From NCBI GenBank assembly GCA_030706015.1, contig JAUZPI010000098.1, forward strand, positions 1 to 14,146: DNA of 14,146 nucleotides, written 5' to 3'. Below the pieces are notes generated by a model, which was not told where the DNA came from, did no database searches, and was given only the letters and a program-made list of their open reading frames with translations. Of the stretch, positions 1-7,147 are shown piece after piece. A program made the position numbers and the translations under genes. This DNA comes from Bacillota bacterium. Its GTDB lineage: Bacteria > Bacillota > Clostridia > Clostridiales > Clostridiaceae. The first letter of the stretch is position 1. The number at the start of each line of letters is the position of its first letter.

Positions 1-615
1 ATGCCTGATATGCACCATTACCGTATTATTGCTATTGGAGAAATACTTATCTCCCCATACCTCATGAAACAATTCTTCCGAGCTGACCACTCTTCCGCGG
101 TTGGAACAAAGGACCCAAAGAATTGAAAACTCTGTAGGAGTGAGAGATAGCTTTCTTTCATTCAGCGTACTTTCATGGGTACCCATATCCAATACCAAGC
201 CAGAAAAGGCAATCTGGTGTTCTTCCTCTTTTGGCTCTGATGAATTATATTGGGTAAATCTCCGAAGCTGCGCCTTTACACGGGCAACAAGCTCCAAAGG
301 CCGAAAGGGTTTTGTTATATAATCATCCGCACCTAGTGTCAATCCAGTAATCTTATCAATTTCTTCTTCTTTAGCAGTCAGCATGATAACAGGGAAATTA
401 TGCTTTTCCCTAATTTTCTGGCAGAGAGTAAAGCCATCAATATCCGGCAGCATAACATCAAGTATGGCAAGCTCTAACTGCTCCGACTCAACACACTTAA
501 GCGCATCTTCACCGTTATAAAATTTGTATATTGTGAAACCTTCATTTTTTAAATAAACTTCAATTAGGTCTGCTATGGATTGCTCATCGTCTACAATCAA
601 AATATTGATACTCAT
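1..615 (-). CDS. vanR: VanR-type OmpR-family response regulator (5' part, runs off left edge)
   Basis: Cytoplasmic DNA-binding response regulator of a two-component system. The minus strand is open for 205 codons from ATG at 615-613 to the window edge; VanR-like proteins are about 230 residues, so some 25 C-terminal residues are missing. Receiver domain at residues 1-115: acidic pair D9/D10, phosphoacceptor D53 in LAILDVMLPD, T80 in IMLTA, K102 in YITKPF. A winged-helix output domain follows (about 130-205), with LSLTPTEFSIL and the end at VMVHIRH. The match to VanR of the vancomycin-resistance systems (KITGLTLGADDYITKPFRPL, SNSNNTVMVHIRH) is from memory of that family; the target genes, and a vanS-like kinase expected beyond the left edge, are not visible. 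The start is supported by GAAAGGA about 8 bases upstream. Clostridia carry many VanR-like regulators unrelated to glycopeptide resistance, so the symbol is less sure than the family. Confidence 0.88.
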   Translation of the reverse strand, partial: MSINILIVDDEQSIADLIEVYLKNEGFTIYKFYNGEDALKCVESEQLELAILDVMLPDIDGFTLCQKIREKHNFPVIMLTAKEEEIDKITGLTLGADDYITKPFRPLELVARVKAQLRRFTQYNSSEPKEEEHQIAFSGLVLDMGTHESTLNERKLSLTPTEFSILWVLCSNRGRVVSSEELFHEVWGDKYFSNSNNTVMVHIRH

Positions 616-650
616 AATATCTATCCTTTCTTCCTGATTAAACACTCATT

Positions 651-714
651 ATTATAGTACTACAAAACAAAAATTTATATCATAGTAATTTTCTTATGAA
701 AACCTTAAGGTTTT
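651..714 (-). promoter_or_regulatory. Candidate promoter and palindromic operator of the vanR-like gene
   Basis: On the minus strand a perfect -10 TATAAT (651-656) lies about 35 bases before the start codon. The expected -35 position holds TATAAA, a poor match. Further upstream is a perfect 16-bp palindrome, AAAACCTTAAGGTTTT (699-714), centred about 53 bases upstream of the -10. A good -10, poor -35 and an upstream symmetric site is the arrangement of an activator-dependent promoter. Autoregulation by the VanR-like protein is inference. Confidence 0.4.
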
Positions 715-786
715 ATTAATATAGGCTTTAATCTTTATCTAAGTCATTTAAATATTCATTAATTTACATAGGTGAAATAATAAGAA

Positions 787-828
787 GCCAAGCATAAATA
801 AGGATATAAATCTCCTTTTACGCTTGGC
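787..828 (-). terminator. Stem-loop terminator downstream of the kinase gene
   Basis: GCCAAGC (787-793) pairs with GCTTGGC (822-828). The stem continues after an A/C mismatch with TAAA/TTTA and then AGGA/TCCT around a two-base bulge. On the minus strand it is followed by a T-rich run (TTCTTATTATTT), on the plus strand by TATTTT. It lies about 165 bases downstream of the kinase stop codon and upstream of the vanR-like gene. The rest of 616-993 holds nothing else I recognise beyond the promoter region. Confidence 0.5.
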
Positions 829-993
829 CTATTTTAAATATTGTTCTATTTAAGAATAATGCTGGAATAGAAAGGCAGCCTTGAGGCTACTATTGTTAGT
901 CATATAAGAAAATTGTGTACTAATTATTTATAAACTCTATCAAATAATTTCAGAATATTTGGTTTTTTAAAAAAGTAATAATCAAATATTGAT

Positions 994-1605
994 TTAACTA
1001 TTCTTTAATACAAAATCGGCATTTTCAATAGGGGAATATTCTAAAATATATCTTTCTTCTGCTGGGAAGTATCGTTTTTCGTATTTACATTTTATATCTT
1101 CCGGTCCACCCATATATCCATCTCTTGCTAAAACTCTATTTAATCTGACTTCCTGTGGTACATCAATATAAATTGTAAAATCTAAATAGGCTTTTAGCTC
1201 TTTTCTTTGCAAAAATATCCCTTCTAATATTAATACAGAGCCATGAACTAAATGGACTCCTTCGGTAAAATATCCATCATCTTCTTTATTATATCTTTCT
1301 ATTTGTTTATCAATTATTTCACCATTTTTTATAGGAGACAAAATTTCTTTCACCAAGTAATCATATCTCCACTGTACATCATAATAGCAATACCATTCTT
1401 CTTTAGACAAATCATATCTAATACGTTTTGGGTGAATAAAATCATCAATATGTAACACATAAGAATAATAGTTTTCATTCTGCAATTGCAATTTTAATGA
1501 ATTAACAAGTGTACTTTTACCTGCTCCTCCTAAGCCATCAACTCCAATTATATATACTCTATTAGAAATATCTTCATTTTTCAATTTGTTTATCAAAAAC
1601 TCCAT
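994..1605 (-). CDS. Uridine-kinase-like P-loop NTPase/kinase
   Basis: Predicted soluble nucleoside or small-molecule kinase of 203 residues. A Walker A motif, GLGGAGKST, lies at residues 24-32 after a short strand YIIGVD. An acidic pair LHIDDF (54-55) follows at the usual place for the catalytic base and Mg ligand of the uridine kinase/phosphoribulokinase group. SVLILEGIF is the Walker B-like strand, and RLNRVLARD is a lid-type Arg-rich helix. The reading frame is open further upstream, to an ATG at 1674, but that extension lies inside a dispersed repeat. The ATG at 1605-1603 has an ideal AAGGAG nine bases away (1615-1620) and starts the conserved fold directly, so I use it. The gene stands alone. 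Substrate is unproven; uridine or a related nucleoside is a family-based guess. Confidence 0.82.
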   Translation of the reverse strand: MEFLINKLKNEDISNRVYIIGVDGLGGAGKSTLVNSLKLQLQNENYYSYVLHIDDFIHPKRIRYDLSKEEWYCYYDVQWRYDYLVKEILSPIKNGEIIDKQIERYNKEDDGYFTEGVHLVHGSVLILEGIFLQRKELKAYLDFTIYIDVPQEVRLNRVLARDGYMGGPEDIKCKYEKRYFPAEERYILEYSPIENADFVLKNS

Positions 1606-1654
1606 TTCAAATTTCTCCTTTTTATACTGCTTGTCCATAATACGTAATATTTTA

Positions 1655-1780
1655 CAAGTCCCAATTAACTCCATTATACATCAACTGGATAATCTCTACT
1701 ATACTGGCCTATATGATTTTCAACACTTTACTTTAACATAGCCTAAATATTTTTTCATGAAAATTAAAAGAGTCAATCAC
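1655..1780. repeat. Dispersed repeat type 1, copy A
   Basis: About 125 bases align with 8776-8906 in the same orientation at roughly three quarters identity. Shared blocks include AAGTCCCAATTAAC, CCATTATACA, AACTGGATAAT, TATATGATTTT and GCCTAAATAT, then ATGAAAATwAAAAGAGTC. Copy A ends where the hairpin of copy B begins: the left arm is only partly kept (AGAGTCAATCACC) and the right arm is absent. It covers the region just 5' of the kinase gene. No ORF of substance is conserved between the copies, so this looks like a non-coding intergenic element. Confidence 0.75.
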
Positions 1781-2007
1781 CTATTCGTTAGCAGTCCACC
1801 CACTGTAGATACTTTCGAGCCAAATAACAGCTTTAGCAGTGCTTATCCTACAACCAATGTAAGTGCTTTCGAGTTTCTTCTTCGCCTAATAATTTAGGTG
1901 GTTAATTATAAAATTTAGCAAAATAATAATAAATGAAGTGTTTATAAATAAAAAAAGAAGTAGTTACTATTACTGCAATTACCTCTCTAAATTATTAATC
2001 TATTAAA
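1781..2007. other. Gene-free stretch, possibly decayed coding sequence
   Basis: No intact gene is visible between the type 1 repeat and the type 2 repeat. On the minus strand two related segments, each starting CTCGAAAG (ending near 1819 and 1874), would read RKYLQWV and RKHLHWL but are broken by stop codons. This could be a decayed repeat-containing gene or chance. A short hairpin CCTAA-TAAT-TTAGG lies just to the right of them (near 1885-1900). Confidence 0.25.
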
Positions 2008-2085
2008 TTTTATCACTATCTAAAAAAGCAAGTTACAGCCGCTACCGCTTATGAGGTTTAGTTCTTTTTTCATATTACGCAACAT
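2008..2085. repeat. Dispersed repeat type 2, copy 1
   Basis: About 78 bases align with 2669-2748 in the same orientation. Shared blocks are TTTTATCACTA, CTAAAAAA, GCAAGTTA, AGCCGC, ACCG, TTATG and TTTAGTTCT. On the minus strand the copy lies about 50 bases downstream of the small membrane protein gene. Its conserved core ends in a run of six T followed by AG. Confidence 0.7.
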
Positions 2086-2132
2086 TAATGTAAAAGGTTT
2101 GATGAACTTTATGGAAAAAGAGAGAGCAAGGT

Positions 2133-2576
2133 TTATATCGAAGCCAATTTCTTGAATATAAACCTTTTAAACAACACTCCTAATGTTACCCCAAAAGCTA
2201 CAGCGCCAAAAATATGACAATAATAATCACTTATTGGTCTTATAGGAATATATTTACCTTCAATTGTTGATGTAAATAAAAGCTCAGTGACAAACCAAGC
2301 AAGTAAACTCCCCCCTAATGTTTTGATAACTAAATACTTTGAACCTATTTTTCCAAGTACAAGATAAAGCAAAGTCGCAACAACACCACTAACTGTAAAA
2401 TCAACTATTAATCCTAAGATTATTGTTGGTCTGTTAAATGTAATAAGTAAGCTTGCTAATTCATAAATACTATATTTGCCAATTCCAAAATAAATGAGTA
2501 CCCGACTAAGTATTTCACCTGGTATTGTTGATACTGCACCTATTGAAACTACAATTAGAAATTTATCATATTTCAA
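2133..2576 (-). CDS. Small multi-spanning membrane protein of unknown function
   Basis: Predicted 147-residue integral membrane protein with four hydrophobic segments, about 6-30, 50-73, 83-101 and 118-136, and a basic C-terminal tail (KRFIFKK) that should stay in the cytoplasm. I do not recognise the family. The frame also allows a GTG start at 2585, but AAGGA would then lie one base from the start codon. The TTG at 2576-2574 has that AAGGA at a normal distance (about 9 bases) and gives a natural N-terminus, MKYDKFL, so I prefer it. The gene is bracketed by two copies of the type 2 repeat and sits downstream of the ABC exporter operon, separated from it by about 190 bases, so it may be transcribed alone. 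Confidence 0.7.
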   Translation of the reverse strand: MKYDKFLIVVSIGAVSTIPGEILSRVLIYFGIGKYSIYELASLLITFNRPTIILGLIVDFTVSGVVATLLYLVLGKIGSKYLVIKTLGGSLLAWFVTELLFTSTIEGKYIPIRPISDYYCHIFGAVAFGVTLGVLFKRFIFKKLASI

Positions 2577-2668
2577 GAATAACACTTCCTTACTAACAAC
2601 ATTGATACGTCTAGTTTGTATACAAATAAGGATTTTATTCTATTATTACAATCACTCTATAAATACCA

Positions 2669-2748
2669 TTTTATCACTAACTAAAAAAAGCAAGTTAAAG
2701 CCGCCACCGATTATGCGTTTTAGTTCTATGCTCATAATCTTCCACATT
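2669..2748. repeat. Dispersed repeat type 2, copy 2
   Basis: Second copy of the element at 2008-2085. On the minus strand it starts about 15 bases after the stop codon of the last ABC permease gene. AACTAAAA near its 5' side is complementary to TTTTAGTT near its 3' side, closing a large loop with a long T-run before the second arm. Copy 1 keeps this pairing only in part. A terminator or small structured RNA is possible but not shown. Confidence 0.65.
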
Positions 2749-2763
2749 TGAATGATATAGCTC

Positions 2764-3540
2764 TCATGAACCGATTGACTTATATCGGCTCAAACCAAAT
2801 CTAAAAAATGCATAACTTGGAATCAAAAATAGCAAGGATATCACTGGCAGGAACATAAAAACCGAGTTCTGTTCTCTGTCCAGTAAATACAATAAGGGAT
2901 AATATTGAAACAAAGCCAGCGGAATCACAAAGGTGAGAAATTTTAAAACACCATTTCCATATACGGAAAACGGGTAGCGGCCAAACTGACGTGCTCCATA
3001 GGTGAAAATGTTCATAAACTCCAAACCCTCCGTTGTAAAGAATGAGCATGCTGCATTAATGAGGAATAATCCAAAAAACAAAGCTCCTCCGCAAAGTATC
3101 ATCAGGCATAGTGTCAGAATTTTTTCAAAGGTCCATGCGATTCCACTGATAGGTATTGCATAGCATAGCACCACCACAGCCTGTATCAGTAAACCAAGTC
3201 TTGTGAAATCCATATTAGGCATGATGACTTGTAATATAATGTTTCTCGGCCTAACAATAGCGCGGTCGAACTCGCCATTACCGAGCATACGAGGGAAAAC
3301 AGCCAATCCGCCCCCAAACATTTCTCCCAGTGAAAAAGCCATCATCACAACGGCGAAGCATAGGAGCACTTGCTGGTATGTAAAGTTATCTACGTTGTTA
3401 ATCCTGGAAAATATAAAATATAAGCCGAAAAACGCTGTAAATGCTGTGATAAACTGTCCCAGTGTAGCTAATAAGAAAGATATTTTATACTGCATCTGGC
3501 TTTTCAGGTTCAAGGCTATCAAATTTAAGTACATCTTCAT
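2764..3540 (-). CDS. ABC-2 type transporter permease, second subunit
   Basis: Inner membrane subunit of an ABC exporter, 258 residues, last gene of a three-gene operon. About six hydrophobic segments are visible, including FLLATLGQFITAFTAFFG, VLLCFAVVMMAFSLG, LLIQAVVVLCYAIPI, LTLCLMILCGGALFFGLFL and VISLLFLIPSYAFFRFGL. The cytoplasmic loop GNGEFDRAIVRPRN matches the ABC2_membrane_6 (DUF990) permeases that pair with a sister permease and a COG4586-type ATPase. The frame extends six codons further, into the preceding gene, but a GGGGGGA element sits just before the ATG at 3540, which gives MKMYLNL, the same N-terminus pattern as the sister permease. This start leaves one base between the two genes. 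Substrate unknown. Confidence 0.87.
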   Translation of the reverse strand: MKMYLNLIALNLKSQMQYKISFLLATLGQFITAFTAFFGLYFIFSRINNVDNFTYQQVLLCFAVVMMAFSLGEMFGGGLAVFPRMLGNGEFDRAIVRPRNIILQVIMPNMDFTRLGLLIQAVVVLCYAIPISGIAWTFEKILTLCLMILCGGALFFGLFLINAACSFFTTEGLEFMNIFTYGARQFGRYPFSVYGNGVLKFLTFVIPLALFQYYPLLYLLDREQNSVFMFLPVISLLFLIPSYAFFRFGLSRYKSIGS

Positions 3541-3541
3541 A

Positions 3542-4345
3542 TTATCCCCCCTGTACAATTACTTTTTTTAGGGCACGGCTCATGGTAAGCCTTCCTATGA
3601 GAAAGAGCGCCGCCAGCCAAAATAGTTGAAAAGCGATACCCTTCAATGCATCCACTCCTACAATATTCCCACTGTAAATACGAAGCGGCATGTTTTGCAT
3701 GGCCGCAAAGGGTAGAAGTTGAACAACGGCAAGAACCGGTGCGGGAAAAAACGGCAAAGGTATTACGCCTCCGGATAAAAATGTTGTCAAAGCAGTTACT
3801 ATGATTTTTATGCCTCTTTGAGACAGTATATAGAACAAGGAAATATACATAAGCATAGCAAAGGCCACAACTACGCACAATGCAAGCACAGTTGACAGTA
3901 AAAACAGTAGAAACTGTCCCATATTAAGAGGCAGGGACATTCTGTACGGCCCAGGCAGAAGAAACGCTATAATCAGCCCAGGCAGGCAGTTTAGTATTGT
4001 AAACGCCAAGCGATTGGCAGCAGACTGACAAAACCAGCGGCCATATAAATCTGCTGGTCTGACGAGCTCATAAGCAATGGAACCATCTTCAATTGCGGAG
4101 TAAATTTCCCCATCGGAAAACACTACCGAGAACAGCACAATTAAAGTCTGCTGCATCCATATGTAGGAAATAGTCTGTGAAAAGCTCATTGGAAAAGCGG
4201 CACTGCCAGTACGATAAAGCGCTGAGTACGCTAGTATTTCCATAAGTCCCCACAGGAACCTTGTAATTATCGCTCCAAGGGCAACGGTGCGGTATTGCAT
4301 GCTATTGATAAACCGTATTCGGAACACTGATATATACATTTTCAT
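3542..4345 (-). CDS. ABC-2 type transporter permease, first subunit
   Basis: Integral membrane permease of 267 residues from the same family as the following gene. Hydrophobic segments include VALGAIITRFLWGLMEILAY, TLIVLFSVVFSD, FLLFLLSTVLALCVVVAFAM and FQLFWLAALFLIGRL. The hallmark cytoplasmic segment is EDGSIAYELVRPAD, matching GEFDRAIVRPRN of the partner; in this family that loop is a likely contact to the ATPase, by general ABC-2 architecture. The start codon overlaps the stop of the ATPase gene as ATGA (4342-4345) and has AAGGAG eight bases upstream, so translation is probably coupled. The two permeases probably form a heterodimer. Confidence 0.88.
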   Translation of the reverse strand: MKMYISVFRIRFINSMQYRTVALGAIITRFLWGLMEILAYSALYRTGSAAFPMSFSQTISYIWMQQTLIVLFSVVFSDGEIYSAIEDGSIAYELVRPADLYGRWFCQSAANRLAFTILNCLPGLIIAFLLPGPYRMSLPLNMGQFLLFLLSTVLALCVVVAFAMLMYISLFYILSQRGIKIIVTALTTFLSGGVIPLPFFPAPVLAVVQLLPFAAMQNMPLRIYSGNIVGVDALKGIAFQLFWLAALFLIGRLTMSRALKKVIVQGG

Positions 4346-5316
4346 ATACTATACTCCTTATAAAGCGTGGCTACCATCTCTTCAGTGGTGATGCTGGCAA
4401 CCGAAACATCAAGCAATTCCGTCTGTGCAGCAAGGTACGCAATAGCATCCGAAACCTGTAAAACTGACGGTTCAAGCGAGATAACAAGGTGTCCTTCCTT
4501 CGCTTCGGTAAGTGTCATTCCCACACAAATTTTAGGCGCTTTTCCGCTGTACTTTAGCACAATGGTCTTCCGCTCTGATACCTGCTTCTTCAACTGATCT
4601 AAGTTGCCATCCAGTAGTATTGTGCCTTTTCCGATTAGCAGTATGCGCTGGGTCAGGGCCTCAATATCCTGCATATCGTGGGTGGTTAGAATAACAGTTG
4701 TGCCGTGCTCTTTATTTAACTTCTTAATAAACTGACGCACTGCGATTTTGGAAACCGCATCAAGACCAATTGTTGGCTCGTCCAGAAACAACGTTTTTGG
4801 GTTATGCAGCAGTGAAGCAGCTATTTCACAACGCATACGCTGACCAAGACTTAAGTTTCTTGCAGGTGTCTTCAATAATTCCCCTAAATCAAGCAGCTCA
4901 GAAAGCTCATCTAAATTATTTTTATAAAGTTTTTTATCAACCTTGTACATATCTCGAAGCAATTCAAAACTGTCAATAACAGGCACATCCCACCAAAGTT
5001 GGCTTCGCTGCCCAAATACTACTCCAATTTGTCGAACATGAGGGATACGTTCTTTCCAAGGGGTTCGCCCTTCTATAACGCATTTCCCGCTGTCAGGTGT
5101 AAGAACACCGCACATAATCTTGATAGTAGTACTTTTTCCGGCTCCATTTGGGCCTATATAACCTACCATTTCACCCTCCTGAATATTAAAACTAACATTC
5201 CTCAAAGCGTGAACAAGTTCATATTCACGGGAAAACAGTGCTTTCATGGCATTACCTAATCCGGCCTGCCGTTTTGCCACACGGTAGGTCTTATTAATAT
5301 TTTGAAATTCAATCAT
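4342..5316 (-). CDS. ABC-2 transporter ATP-binding protein (COG4586-like)
   Basis: Cytoplasmic ATPase of 324 residues that powers the two permeases encoded next. Walker A GPNGAGKST is at 55-63, Q-loop Q103 in VFGQRSQLWWD, the signature LSLGQ at 155-159 (a variant of LSGGQ), Walker B with catalytic Glu KTLFLDEPT at 174-182, D-loop GLD and switch H213. The VFGQRSQLWWD segment and an N-terminal stretch of about 35 residues before the first core strand are typical of the COG4586 group. About 90 C-terminal residues form an accessory domain. GGGAGGAAG precedes the ATG at a good distance. The operon is GC-rich (hand-counted lines near 47%) relative to the flanks. Likely an exporter of a drug, peptide or lipid-like molecule; the substrate cannot be told from sequence. 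Confidence 0.93.
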   Translation of the reverse strand: MIEFQNINKTYRVAKRQAGLGNAMKALFSREYELVHALRNVSFNIQEGEMVGYIGPNGAGKSTTIKIMCGVLTPDSGKCVIEGRTPWKERIPHVRQIGVVFGQRSQLWWDVPVIDSFELLRDMYKVDKKLYKNNLDELSELLDLGELLKTPARNLSLGQRMRCEIAASLLHNPKTLFLDEPTIGLDAVSKIAVRQFIKKLNKEHGTTVILTTHDMQDIEALTQRILLIGKGTILLDGNLDQLKKQVSERKTIVLKYSGKAPKICVGMTLTEAKEGHLVISLEPSVLQVSDAIAYLAAQTELLDVSVASITTEEMVATLYKEYSI

Positions 5317-5501
5317 AAAATCTTCCTCCCATCAACAATATCGTAATAACGTGGTCTCCATTTATAGATTCTATAATATTTTACTTTAGATGGAGAAAAA
5401 AGAAAAACAATTGGATATACATAGGATACTTTGCCAAAAGGATCACTAATACCTTTACTTATATTCTCAATTTTCCTAAGTATAGCTTGACAACCCAGCA
5501 T
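5313..5501 (-). CDS. Possible small ORF in the ABC operon leader
   Basis: A 62-codon frame whose stop overlaps the ATPase start codon as ATGA, the same coupling as between ATPase and permease. It lies entirely downstream of a good promoter (5538-5565). The C-terminal half, from SDPFGKVSYVYP to KWRPRYYDIVDG, is rich in aromatic and basic residues and looks protein-like. No ribosome-binding site precedes the ATG, and I recognise no family. It may be a coupled leader peptide, the tail of a decayed gene, or chance. Low confidence. Confidence 0.22.
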   Translation of the reverse strand: MLGCQAILRKIENISKGISDPFGKVSYVYPIVFLFSPSKVKYYRIYKWRPRYYDIVDGRKIL

Positions 5502-5537
5502 TTTTGATATATGTTATATATATGATTAGTGCTAAAG

Positions 5538-5565
5538 ATACTATGGCTAGCTTTGCTACTGTCAA
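5538..5565 (-). promoter_or_regulatory. Sigma-A-type promoter of the ABC exporter operon
   Basis: On the minus strand a perfect -35 TTGACA (5560-5565) is followed after 16 bases by TAGTAT (5538-5543), four of six matches to the -10 consensus. It lies downstream of the terminator of the acetyltransferase gene and about 220 bases before the ATPase start, leaving a leader of roughly 215 bases. Confidence 0.5.
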
Positions 5566-5596
5566 AAAAGACTGATTTAGATTGTTTATATAAAAC

Positions 5597-5642
5597 AAGG
5601 GCTGTCCCAAATGACTTAATAGGTTCATTTGTGGCAGCCCTT
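5597..5642 (-). terminator. Terminator of the acetyltransferase gene
   Basis: AAGGGCTG (5597-5604) pairs perfectly with CAGCCCTT (5635-5642). After a mismatched four-base step, AAATGA pairs with TCATTT. On the minus strand the stem is followed by GTTTTATA, on the plus strand by TTATTG, so it may work both ways. It starts 11 bases after the acetyltransferase stop codon. The outer sequence GGGCTGTCCCAAA resembles ends of some IS families, but no transposase is present. Confidence 0.7.
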
Positions 5643-5653
5643 TTATTGTATAA

Positions 5654-6175
5654 TCAAAAACAATAGAGAACATGTTCACATAGCGGACTATTCTCTATAA
5701 TATTTGGATGTTTAAACTCCATAACTTTTTTCAAACCAATTTTCTTCATCACATTTTGGGATTGAAGATTAACTTTTGCGGTAAAACTATATACTTTATC
5801 AAAACCTAATGTATGTAATCCATATTTCAAACATGCTTTTGCACCTTCTGTGGCATACCCATTTCCCCATGCCTCATGTTTAAGCCGCCATCCTATTTCA
5901 ACACAGGGAGTGAAGGTAGCATCAAATGTTGCTCTATGAAAGCCTATAAATCCGATAAACTCATTATTATGTTTGGTTTCCACTGCATAAAGTCCATATC
6001 CAAAATCACTGAATTCATCTTGAATTCTACCATAAAATAAATCTGTTTCCTGATCTGTAAGAACTTTAGGGAAATATTTCATTACCATTAAATCTTTATT
6101 CATTATTCTAAATTCTTTTAGGTCTTGTTCTTTCCAATCACGAAAAATTAACCTTTGTGTTTCAAAATGGATCAT
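5654..6175 (-). CDS. GNAT-family N-acetyltransferase (RimJ/RimL-like)
   Basis: Soluble acetyl-CoA-dependent N-acetyltransferase of 173 residues, the normal length for the RimJ/RimL branch. It opens with ETQRLIFRDWKEQDL, the typical first strand and helix of this branch. Strand 4 ends in VEIGWRL, followed by the acetyl-CoA pyrophosphate-binding turn AWGNGYATEG. The late segment NLQSQNVMKKIGLKKV is the conserved Asn/Ser-N-x-x-x-x-x-x-G helix. GGAGG lies four bases upstream of the ATG. It is a single gene with its own promoter (extended -10 at 6222-6230) and terminator (5597-5642). The acceptor could be a ribosomal protein N-terminus, an amino acid, or a drug; sequence does not decide. Confidence 0.9.
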   Translation of the reverse strand: MIHFETQRLIFRDWKEQDLKEFRIMNKDLMVMKYFPKVLTDQETDLFYGRIQDEFSDFGYGLYAVETKHNNEFIGFIGFHRATFDATFTPCVEIGWRLKHEAWGNGYATEGAKACLKYGLHTLGFDKVYSFTAKVNLQSQNVMKKIGLKKVMEFKHPNIIENSPLCEHVLYCF

Positions 6176-6221
6176 AATTACCTCCGCTAACCAAAATATT
6201 CTTATCTTTATTCATTCTTTT

Positions 6222-6230
6222 ATTATATCA
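6222..6230 (-). promoter_or_regulatory. Extended -10 promoter of the acetyltransferase gene
   Basis: TGATATAAT on the minus strand is a perfect extended -10 (TG-N-TATAAT), about 45 bases upstream of the start codon. No clear -35 is seen at 17 bases, as expected for extended -10 promoters. Confidence 0.5.
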
Positions 6231-6339
6231 TTAATTAAACACACAATTTTTTGAATAATTATAAACACTTTGTTGTTAAATAGCGAGTTACATTTCTGCA
6301 AAATAAGGCATATCCCTTGCAAATATTATATGAAGTAAA

Positions 6340-7113
6340 CTAAAGGTTAATATCTGCAATAGAATATAAAGCTGCTTTACCACTTAGTTTTACTCTTTCT
6401 CCCTGGTACTCACAATATAATATGCCGCCTCTTGGAGAAGCCTGATAAGCAACCAGATTATTCTTTTCTAACTTGTTAGCCCACATGGGAATAATATGAC
6501 AGTGCCCTGAACCACATACCGGGTCTTCTGGAACATTACATTTCGGTGCAAAGGACCTGGATACACAGTCAAATTCTTTGCCTCTAGCTGTAACATGTAA
6601 AAGTAACCCATCAAGCCCATTTATTTTCTCTTGATTTGGATTTAACTTATTAACTTCTTCTTCGGATTCAAGAACACACAGTAAATCTCTTCCCATATAT
6701 GCTTCTAATGGTCTTACTCCTATGGCTTCTACCATTACCTCTGTCACATCTACTTTTTTCAACTCATAAGATGGAAAATCCATTTCGAGAAGCTCTCCTT
6801 TTTTTACAACTACTAATAAACCACTGAGTGTTTGAAAGCGGACCTCTGTTATTTCAGGTTCAATAAACTTAGTAATAACATATGCAGTTGCAAGGGTCGC
6901 ATGTCCACATAAGTCAATCTCACCACCAGGAGTAAACCATCTTAATTTATAATCTGATCCCTCTCTTACAGCAAAGGCTGTTTCTGAAAGATTATTTTCT
7001 CTTGTTATATTCATCATAATCTCATCAGAAAGCCACTTATCCATAACACATACTGCCGCAGGATTTCCTCCGAATACCTTGTCTGTAAAAGCATCTACTA
7101 CATATTGTCTCAA
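6340..7113 (-). CDS. PhzF-family isomerase/epimerase
   Basis: Soluble enzyme of 257 residues in the PhzF/diaminopimelate-epimerase-like fold. N-terminal signatures are VDAFTDKVFGGNPAAV (7-21) and NLSETAF with E44, the equivalent of the catalytic Glu of PhzF. CGHATLATA follows at 69-77, and the second half carries DPVCGSGHCHIIP. In the phenazine pathway PhzF isomerises trans-2,3-dihydro-3-hydroxyanthranilate, but there are no other phz genes here, so this is one of the many PhzF-like proteins of unknown substrate. The start is TTG at 7113, chosen because GGAGG lies eight bases upstream. It follows the TrmB-type regulator gene by 34 bases, so the two are probably one transcript, and the regulator probably answers to a substrate or product of this enzyme (inference). 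Confidence 0.9.
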   Translation of the reverse strand: MRQYVVDAFTDKVFGGNPAAVCVMDKWLSDEIMMNITRENNLSETAFAVREGSDYKLRWFTPGGEIDLCGHATLATAYVITKFIEPEITEVRFQTLSGLLVVVKKGELLEMDFPSYELKKVDVTEVMVEAIGVRPLEAYMGRDLLCVLESEEEVNKLNPNQEKINGLDGLLLHVTARGKEFDCVSRSFAPKCNVPEDPVCGSGHCHIIPMWANKLEKNNLVAYQASPRGGILYCEYQGERVKLSGKAALYSIADINL

Positions 7114-7147
7114 GTTAATCTCCTCCTTTATTTTTCTAAATAAATAA

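Noticed and set aside
870..895. Short hairpin AGCC-TTGA-GGCT downstream of the kinase gene
   Set aside because: Only four base pairs and no T-tract; the stem at 787-828 is a better terminator.
2494..2751. 85-codon plus-strand frame over the repeat near 2669-2748
   Set aside because: Antisense to the membrane protein gene, no ribosome-binding site, and its second half lies in the repeat, whose other copy does not keep the frame.
3537..3878. 113-codon minus-strand frame overlapping the first permease gene
   Set aside because: Shadow frame: no family features, whereas the overlapping frame encodes a complete ABC-2 permease.
5597..5642. GGGCTGTCCCAAA-like ends as a sign of an IS1182-type element
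   Set aside because: Only a 46-base hairpin with T-tracts just after a stop codon; no transposase and no second end. A terminator explains it.
5476..5679. A 67-codon minus-strand frame with a hydrophobic C-terminal half
   Set aside because: It starts inside the acetyltransferase gene, runs through that gene's terminator hairpin and across the ABC operon promoter, and has no ribosome-binding site.
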